This document shows positions 5,010 to 6,191 of a stretch of DNA of 6,191 nt, piece after piece; position 1 is the stretch's first letter, and every line of letters begins with the position of its first letter. The translations under genes and the position numbers were made by a program. The DNA comes from Verrucomicrobia bacterium UBA1263 (GTDB lineage: Bacteria > Verrucomicrobiota > Verrucomicrobiia > Limisphaerales > UBA1412): the NCBI GenBank assembly GCA_002308515.1, contig DBVN01000061.1, forward strand, positions 33,543 through 39,733, written 5' to 3'. The notes beneath the pieces are model-generated. The model ran no database searches and was not told the DNA's origin. It saw only the letters and a list, made by a program, of their open reading frames with translations.

Positions 5010-6191
5010 TTAAAAACTGATCGGTTTCAATGCCTTAACGGGTATGTCATAAGGTTTCTTCTCTCCCAGCATGATGTCATAGACATTGCTGTGGGCCTCT
5101 ATAACTCCCTCGATCATATCGATATATGGAGTGTGTGCCGTATCCACCAGACCGATTTGATAATTCTCGCCGTCAAAACGTCCCAGATAGGATTGATCGT
5201 TCAAAATAAAGTAGTGCGTTCCAAGCAGATTAGGATTTGCCGCGCCGCGTTCCACATAGCGGCGGTAAGCCAGACCGCGTTCTTTCTGGGTCGCGACGGC
5301 TTTCAGACCGGTGGATGACATGCCTCGGTCCAGCGCGCCAAAGTGGAACTCGCCGATCATGGTTGGCTTGTCGCAGCGTTTGGCGATCTCATCCACGCTC
5401 TCCAGCGAAGGCAGGAATTCATAGCTGTTGATGCTGAAGACATCGAAATTCTCGCCGGCTTTGTAGAGCAGATCGGAAGAGATCCAGGCATAGCGCATCC
5501 CCAGGTTCAGGTGGTTGGGATCGACTTTGCGCAGTTCCGCGGCGGGAATGCTGACATAAGTGGATACCATCTGACCGGAAAAGTCCCACAGATCCTGATT
5601 GGCTTTCTTGGAGCGGTCCTGCATTCGGCGGAAGTTTTTCCCGATCAGGTCATTGAATGATTTCAGGTCGGTCTCCCATGCTTTGTTAAGTGCCTCGACA
5701 TCAGTGTAGATGCCCTTGAGGTACTCGGCCAGGGCTTTACGGGTAGCGGTGCCGGGGTTGGCTTCCAGCATTTCCGAGGCAAGGTTGAAGCTGCCGAATC
5801 CCCATTCGGGTTCATTGCGCATGAAGTAGCCGATCAGCCAGGGATCGTCTTTGTAGGATTCCAGTCCGCGGGCAAAGCGAACGGAGTTCACTTTGTATTC
5901 CTCGCTGTACACGTCCGGAAAATCACGGAAGAGGGCGGTCTTGGTGCCAGGGAATCCATTCAGCGGCAGAACGTAAGGGATCTGCTGACCGCGCATGGAG
6001 TTGAGATCGGACCAGTTGCCGATGGTATTGAAGCCCCAGTCGCGCAGACGATGCAGGGTGATCGTGCGCCAGTGGTACTTCCAGTCCTGTGTGCCGAAAG
6101 CGCGTATCAGGTTGGCAATGGGGAAGTTCACGGACGGATTGGACTTCCAGTTGCGGCTGTTGCATGGAGCGAATTCAGGTGTGTCGGGCAG
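5010..6191 (-). CDS. GH50/GH42-like glycoside hydrolase, C-terminal part (cut by the right edge)
   Basis: This is a TIM-barrel glycoside hydrolase, likely acting on galactose-containing polysaccharides such as agar-type or other beta-galactans. The frame is open to the edge, giving 393 residues, and a GTG at 6131 is internal, so the true start is outside. Counting from the edge, ANLIRAFG (26-33) and LRDWGFNTIGNWSD (49-62) match the GH50 agarase-type barrel entry. GYFMRNEPEWG (121-131) holds the predicted acid/base Glu127 after Asn126. IGEFHFGALDRG (279-290) holds the predicted nucleophile Glu281. HYFILNDQSYLGRFDGENYQIGLVD near 326-350 is the familiar late-barrel signature. The protein ends soon after the barrel, with no C-terminal carbohydrate-binding module. 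GH50 proteins are commonly about 700-800 residues, so a sizeable N-terminal part should lie to the right. The neighbouring PpiD-like gene is 131 bp downstream and is probably separately transcribed. Exact substrate is not determinable; an annotated beta-galactosidase or agarase are both possible. Confidence 0.82.
   Translation of the reverse strand: MPDTPEFAPCNSRNWKSNPSVNFPIANLIRAFGTQDWKYHWRTITLHRLRDWGFNTIGNWSDLNSMRGQQIPYVLPLNGFPGTKTALFRDFPDVYSEEYKVNSVRFARGLESYKDDPWLIGYFMRNEPEWGFGSFNLASEMLEANPGTATRKALAEYLKGIYTDVEALNKAWETDLKSFNDLIGKNFRRMQDRSKKANQDLWDFSGQMVSTYVSIPAAELRKVDPNHLNLGMRYAWISSDLLYKAGENFDVFSINSYEFLPSLESVDEIAKRCDKPTMIGEFHFGALDRGMSSTGLKAVATQKERGLAYRRYVERGAANPNLLGTHYFILNDQSYLGRFDGENYQIGLVDTAHTPYIDMIEGVIEAHSNVYDIMLGEKKPYDIPVKALKPISF

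Noticed and set aside
6129..6131. GTG as the start of the glycoside hydrolase
   Set aside because: The frame stays open through 20 further codons to the window edge and the GH50 barrel begins right after it, so the real start and N-terminal region must be outside.

Overview
The window reads as a bacterial chromosome segment with a moderately GC-rich coding style and the standard code (TGA is used as a stop). No rRNA, tRNA, CRISPR array or transposase is visible. The combination of a GH50/GH42-like polysaccharide hydrolase, a PpiD-like membrane chaperone and an RNA enzyme with an Arg/Gly-rich tail would suit the Planctomycetes-Verrucomicrobia-Lentisphaerae group, but this is an inference from general style and is weakly held.

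Layout: positions 1-60 are the end of a plus-strand gene with a Pro-rich C-terminus. A small four-helix membrane protein (73-456) follows after 12 nt with a good Shine-Dalgarno site. A strong hairpin terminator (488-517), probably bidirectional, separates this pair from the minus-strand genes that converge on it. All remaining genes are on the minus strand. From right to left they are a GH50-like glycoside hydrolase cut by the right edge (6191-5010), a PpiD/SurA-like membrane-anchored folding factor (4878-3094), an RluA-family pseudouridine synthase (3084-2053) and a B12-binding-type radical SAM protein with a DUF4080-type C-terminus (2060-585).

The last three genes look like one operon. The first gap is 9 nt and the second junction is an 8-nt overlap in which the stop of the synthase lies inside the first codons of the radical SAM gene. 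A plausible sigma70-type promoter sits just before the first gene, entangled with a long inverted repeat. The operon pairs envelope protein folding with one definite RNA-modifying enzyme and one radical SAM enzyme of unknown substrate; no single pathway is evident.

The window is mostly ordinary housekeeping plus carbohydrate metabolism. The less usual points are the non-canonical catalytic motifs and RG-rich tail of the pseudouridine synthase, the apparent tandem parvulin-like modules in the folding factor, the overlapping GTG start, and the inverted repeat over the operon promoter. I see no clear evidence of a wholly new system.
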